From positions 1-64,000 of the forward strand of contig NW_026515459.1 in assembly GCF_014898815.1 (NCBI RefSeq): a DNA stretch of 64,000 nt, in the 5' to 3' direction. The position numbers were made by a program, and so were the translations under genes. This document shows, in pieces, positions 59,115 through 64,000 of the stretch. Within the stretch, counting starts at the first letter, position 1. Each line of letters opens with the position of its first letter. Origin of the DNA: Panonychus citri. Lineage: Eukaryota > Arthropoda > Arachnida > Trombidiformes > Tetranychidae. The notes below the pieces were generated by a model. It was not told where the DNA came from and made no database searches. It was given only the letters and a program-made list of their open reading frames with translations.

Positions 59115-61820
59115 ATGGCTTCTACGAGCTACTCTGTGTCTCAAGCTCCTGACACTGAGATGAAAGGAACTTTGTGTAAATGGGCCAATTACATGAGAGG
59201 GTATCAAAAGAGATGGTTTGTCTTATCAAAAGGGCTTTTGTCATATTACAGGTAAATTCATTTTCTTTCAATTCTCATTTTCCTTGTTATTGTTATTCAT
59301 CTTTTCTTTTTACGCATTTCCTTTTTGGGTTTACCTCAAAATCAAGCTCTGAAGCTGAGGTATCTCAGAATTGCCGAGGATCAATCAAGTTGGCATCCGC
59401 AATCATTTATAAGCAAGATAATATACGTTTTGTGGTTCAAAATGGTGATCAAGTTTTCCACTTAAAGGCTAAGAATGAACAACAAAGGCAAAATTGGATG
59501 ACAGCTTTACAATGTTCTAAAATGCTGGCTAATCGTCTTCAAGAATCAGAAGATGAATATTATCAGAAACACATTATCAATTCTAAAAAAACTGATCGCT
59601 CTCTTCAATTTTTAGAACCTTTGACTGCTAAACTCAATGATTTAACAAATTTCAACGAGCTCATCATTAAACATGGAAGCGCCTTACACAAGTCTCTTGT
59701 TGCCTTGGAGTCTATTGAAAATCCCGCTGAGGCTATTAAACACTGCAAAAGTATAAATGAGAAATCAACAGTTTTCCGTGTAACTACCATTCCAATGTTG
59801 AAACATTGTGACGACTTTGTGACACTTGCGAGAACAGCAACCAAGAAAATGGAAAAACTTTTAAACCATGAAAGGGAAGCTCGTACCAGTTTGGAGGTTG
59901 TTTGTGCTCAATTGGCCAAACAGTATTCACAACTCGAAGAAAGAGTCCAAAAAGAGTATGCTAATAAGAACAACACTGGTGGTGTTAGCTCAGATGAAGA
60001 TGAATTTTTCGAAGATGCTGTAACTGATTTCGAGGTTCCTGTGCCTGGTAAAGCTCTGCGAGCGAGTAGCCAGGATTATAGTGAAAACAATTGTGAAACA
60101 GTTTCTAATTATCATGATGATTCGTCTGGTGGAGATGATTTACTCAGTGACGAAGAAACAGAGGACTCTCCAACTTCTGCTTCAGCCATTGGGGTGAGAG
60201 TGAGAAAGAATAAACAGAAAAGTTTGATAACGAATGAAGAATCTAATGTGGATGCTTCAACAAGCATAGAGAAAACTCTAGCTGATAATGATTCAGTTAA
60301 ATCAACAAGTGTTCCAGGCACACCAAGTAGTGTCGTAGTGAAGGAATTTGGCTTTGATGAAGACTTAAAACCACCAACATTAGATCCTAAACGTCGTACA
60401 AAGATACCTGAAAGACCGAATCAAAGTTTAAATTTATGGTCTTTCATGAAGAACTGTATTGGTAAAGAGTTGACGAAAATTCCTATGCCTGTTAACTTTA
60501 ATGAGCCTCTGTCAATGTTACAACGATTAACCGAAGACTTTGACTATGCTCATTTACTCCATAAAGCAGCAACAATCAGCGATAGTTGTGATCAATTAGT
60601 TTATGTCGCTGCATTTTGTGTCTCCAGTTATGCATGTACAGGTATCAGACTGAACAAACCATTTAATCCTCTTCTAGGAGAAACTTATGAATGTGATAGA
60701 ACATCTGATTTGGGATGGAAGAGTATAACCGAGCAGGTAAGAATTGAATAAGCAAATGAATGGATAATTGTGAATGCTAATTGTGTTTTGTTATCATCAA
60801 CAGGTGAGCCACCACCCCCCTATGTTAGCACTTCATTGTGAAGGTAAAGGTTGGAAATGCTGGAGTGAATTTGGTTTATCAAGTAAATTTCGAGGAAAGT
60901 ATTTACAAGTGAATCCAGTGGACATAAGTCACCTCGAGTTTCCAGAGCATGGTTATCATTATACTTGGCACAAAGTCACTACAACCATTCACAACATTAT
61001 CGTTGGTAAACTTTGGGTGGATAATCATGGAGATATGGTGATTACTAATCACACAACTGGTGATAGATGCCTCTTGAAATTCATACCTTATAGTTACTTT
61101 TCACGAGATATTCCTAGAAAGGTAACAAATTGAATCTTTCTATTGGATAGAAATTATTGATAGATATTTCTTTTTCACAGGTAACTGGTAGTATTATTGA
61201 CGCTCAAGGTGAACCACGTTGGGTTATACAAGGGACATGGGACAATCGAATCGAAGCAGCCCAAGTACATCATAAACGACGATCTCAAAAGGGAAAGTCA
61301 ATCTATGAAACAACATCACCCAAAGTGGTCTGGCAAAGGATTTATCCTCCGTGAGTTGTCATCCACTGAAAGATATCAACAAGATTTAATTCTCTTTTCC
61401 TTTATTTTCAGGTCTGAATATGAAAGAATGTATAATTTAACTGCTTTAGCTATTCAATTGAATGAACCAGAAGAAGGAGTAGCTCCAACCGATAGTCGAC
61501 TCAGACCAGATCAACGATTAATGGAAGAAGGTAAATGGGATGAGGCTAATCAAGTGAAAGGATTACTGGAAGAAAAACAAAGATCGACCCGGAGAAAGAG
61601 AGAGGAAGAAGCTGCTACTAATCCAGAAGCTGAAGTTTCTTATGCACCATCTTGGTTCAAGCTTCAAATCGACCCGATTACGAATAATCCAGTCCATGTT
61701 TATAACGGTGATTATTGGCAGTGCAAACAGAAACAAGATTGGTCTCGGTGTCCAGTGATATTTAATTGTGATAAAGAAAATGACTTAAAGTCAGTATCAG
61801 CAATAGGAACAAGTGAATAA
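59115..61820 (+). CDS. Osbp: Oxysterol-binding protein with PH domain (OSBP1-like, 807 aa)
   Basis: Exons 59,115-59,251, 59,347-60,736, 60,804-61,121, 61,181-61,350 and 61,412-61,820 join in frame to 808 codons with stop. An N-terminal PH domain (TLCKWANYMRGYQKRWFVLSKG to QQRQNWMTALQ) is followed by a coiled-coil region, an acidic FFAT-like motif (SSDEDEFFEDAVTDFE) for VAP binding at the ER, and the ORD with LTKIPMPVNFNEPLS, EQVSHHPP and EGVAPTDSRLRPDQR. OSBP exchanges sterol and PI4P between ER and trans-Golgi at contact sites. The PH domain starts at residue 16 with no long Gly/Ala-rich N-terminus. Long parts of the ORD are nearly identical in DNA to the short OSBP gene at 45,274-47,176. 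Confidence 0.95.
60455..61808 (+). repeat. Mosaic inverted OSBP homology, right member
   Basis: Counterpart of 45,284-46,651. Identity starts sharply at the TGTATTGG of codon block CIGKE, stops at the donor after 61,121, and resumes close to the acceptor at 61,412 until six codons before the stop. Confidence 0.9.
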
Positions 61821-63299
61821 GATTAAATCAGTTGATCAACAAAGTTATTTTTGACTTAATGTGCCTATTGATGCTTACCCAATGACCGTGACTACTTTTC
61901 TGCTCATCAAATTAAGACATCAAGAGTAGCGTAACACATTAGATTACCGATTAATGGATCTTTGTTTTCTAATTGCCTACCAATGCTTTCATAACATCTA
62001 CAAATTTTTACGCATTTCATCGGCTAGAAGATTTAATTCAAGAAGCGATTGTTGATTTCTAATATCAGACATAATTATTTACCTTTAATTCGGGCGTTTT
62101 TGAACTTTATTTGAGCAGTTCTTTGCTATCAAGTTTCTCAATTTATTGATCCAATCATGCGATAAATTTAGCGATGAAACACCAAACATTCACTTGGACT
62201 GAAGATTTGATCCAATATTCTTCTAACTTTGCCACATCTTCAGAAAAGTTGGTTGAGTTGAAACGACTCACAAATGTACCAATCGATTATACTCTTGAAA
62301 TGAGTTTCAATGCTTCATGGATTATAACTCATTGAATATTTATTTTAATGGTTAGATTATTTATATTTATTTGTCTTGGGATCAAGTCTCTCTTAATTTT
62401 TTAAATTGCTGTGATTCTTCATTTCTAAGCATTTCTAATTGTTGCTGTTATGGATCCTAGTTTCAATACCACGATGAAGTTATAATATTTTACTGAATCG
62501 TGATTCAAGAAATCGAATCATTTCCAGACCAACATTGGACTAATTGTTATAAAAGATGAAAGGATTAAGAAAACCAACATACATTCTCATGTTGATCTTA
62601 AGATGATCTTTGATTGAAAATATCTTCTGTGCAAGGAAACATCTAGTCTCACTAATATGTTTTTCTTAATTATATAATTTATTGTACCTTCTGCATCCTT
62701 TAATTCAAATCGCTTTGATTACTGTTTTTTTAATTCAAACAAAAACCTCAAGAAATATTAAAATTAATAGTTGTATAAGATTTCTAGAGAAGCTTTTTTC
62801 TCGTCATAAACTCCTGAGCATCTTCAACCATTGGGTTTCATGCAATTTGTAAATTATTAATACTTTATTAAAGATTAATGAGAAGCAGACAAAATTGGAG
62901 TAATTAACTGCCTTGTAATAATTGCAAATGCTTTCGGCATTCATTCCCTCTTCATTTTAATTTAAAAAAATGCCGATTAATTTATAAATGCGAACGGTCT
63001 GAAAGAAAAGTAGAATATGGGATAAAAGATTTAATATTCAAGAATAAGGATATACTTCCGATTAAGGGGCATCGGCGGATCGGTATGTTGGTCATATCAT
63101 ACTTTCGATAATGATGAGTTCAAAAAAATAGATGAAAAGTTGCGCAGATTCGTACTTCCGAAAAATTAAGTGGCAAAAGTGAAATTTTGCATGTGAGCCT
63201 ATGGGGAAGTGAAAAGTTTTATAATAAGACAAACATTCGATATTATGAATGTCAAATTGTTTTGTAGAATGTTTATCAGTGCAAAAAAAATTCTGTGAA
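61821..63299. other. AT-rich intergenic region, no gene found
   Basis: Downstream of OSBP. No ORF of note in either strand and no structured repeat recognised. Confidence 0.5.
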
Positions 63300-63309
63300 A
63301 ATTTCGTTT

Positions 63310-63600
63310 TGATTTTTATTGAAATCGGGTGAGAAATAAAAAAGTTATATCAGATCGAATTTAACATGGGGGTCTATGGAAAATGACGAGTCTTGGCCTG
63401 TTAATCTTAGACTATTAGGGTCAGTACCATGAAAACTTGACAACTTGTAGTTCAACTAATTGTTTATAAGAAATTGAGACTAGAATGATAAATTTGCGTC
63501 TATTTTTGTTACTTTCAGGTCTAAAACAGACAGTTCATAGACCCCATGTTAAATTCGATCTGATGTAACTTTTTTTATTTCTCACCCGATTTCAATAAAA
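63310..63600. mobile_element. MITE-like inverted repeat
   Basis: About 66 bp at 63,310-63,377 (TTATTGAAATCGGGTGAGAA... to ...GGGGGTCTATGG) recur in reverse complement at about 63,534-63,600 with a few mismatches, separated by about 155 bp. No transposase lies between them. This fold-back layout fits a miniature inverted-repeat element or the folded end of a larger DNA transposon; I could not confirm a target-site duplication. Confidence 0.6.
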
Positions 63601-63870
63601 AATCTCTCAAATTGATCTTTGTAATCTATACGATATATTTCGTTAACAATAAAGTCTAAAAAATAACTGAATCAATGAAAACGGAGGGCCAACGAAAAGT
63701 TTTGAACCGTTTATTTGGGTTTTTAAATCAATCAGCGCTAATTTAACCGACATAAACTATTCTAAATTACCAGGTGATTGCGATCAAAGTTAAGAATAAA
63801 TTGTGTTGTATGTGTTTGTATTTTGTATGTGGTTTTACTGTGTTTGCGTTAAACTCAATCAAAAAATTCA

Positions 63871-64000
63871 TTTTCAATTATCAATGGCTCCAAAAGCGTG
63901 GAAAAAGTCTATTTAAGCAAAGGCAGCGGCGCGAACAAAAGCCAAAGCTACTGAGCACAAAGCCAAGGAATTGGCAGACCCGAAGTTTGCTTAGGCACTT
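63871..64000 (+). pseudogene. Start of a broken basic, Ala/Lys-rich ORF
   Basis: From an ATG near 63,882 one frame reads MAPKAWKKSI, a TAA stop, then AKAAARTKAKATEHKAKELA... in the same frame and a second stop (TAG) before the edge. Both stops could come from C-to-T changes in CAA and CAG codons. Closeness to the MITE-like repeat suggests a transposon-derived N-terminus, but I do not recognise the family. Confidence 0.25.

Noticed and set aside
1..64000. CRISPR arrays, tRNA or rRNA genes, prokaryotic contamination
   Set aside because: No regularly spaced direct repeats, no cloverleaf with A/B boxes found, and every recognised gene is a spliced or typical animal gene.

Overview
The window is nuclear DNA of an animal, most likely an arthropod and possibly a mite or other chelicerate. 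It is AT-rich, has GT-AG introns that are mostly 50-100 bp, and carries animal-specific genes (laminin gamma, troponin I, an Ajuba-type LIM protein, a 10-finger C2H2 factor). The arthropod placement rests on protein resemblance and is an inference. I found no CRISPR array, prokaryotic operon or rRNA/tRNA gene.

Layout. 1-1,020: the 5' end of an unrecognised minus-strand gene and a possible small membrane-protein ORF. 1,021-22,851: a large inverted duplication. Its left arm (1,021-10,481) and right arm (14,632-22,851) each carry a multi-exon C2H2 zinc-finger gene and a relic of an ABC transporter nucleotide-binding domain. The 4.15 kb spacer holds a dead mariner transposon sitting in a zinc-knuckle ORF. 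23,463-25,190: a myotubularin-family gene of MTMR3/4 type. 25,775-42,821: a second, almost perfect palindrome with arms of about 8.5 kb and a 4-bp centre (34,273-34,276). Each arm holds laminin subunit gamma, cut inside its LamNT exon by the palindrome axis, with troponin I nested on the opposite strand in a laminin intron. 42,877-61,820: a compact run of housekeeping genes: RRP45/EXOSC9, a short OSBP-like gene, ArfGAP2/3, PARG, syntaxin-5, an Ajuba-like LIM protein, eIF1, an FAD synthase domain, a second inverted syntaxin-5 and a PH-containing OSBP. 61,821-64,000: no gene, a MITE-like inverted repeat and a broken ORF.

Biology. The 43-62 kb genes act in membrane traffic and Golgi/lipid handling (syntaxin-5, ArfGAP2/3, OSBP), RNA decay, translation initiation, ADP-ribose turnover and flavin metabolism. 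They are independent genes, several of them divergent pairs. Five AGATGGC-core (CTCF/YY1-like) sites lie 100-330 bp upstream of their start codons.

Main oddity. Inverted duplication occurs at four nested scales: zinc finger/ABC, laminin/troponin, syntaxin-5 and OSBP. Copies differ by sparse substitutions and mostly by single-base deletions that break frames in one copy only. The laminin palindrome axis lies inside a coding exon. This is what fold-back chimeras or head-to-head joined haplotypes would look like in a noisy long-read or whole-genome-amplified assembly. A real set of inverted duplications with gene conversion, as once proposed for allelic palindromes in asexual animals, cannot be excluded from sequence alone. 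The OSBP pair, with diverged exons between near-identical tracts and both reading frames open, is the best candidate for a real biological effect.
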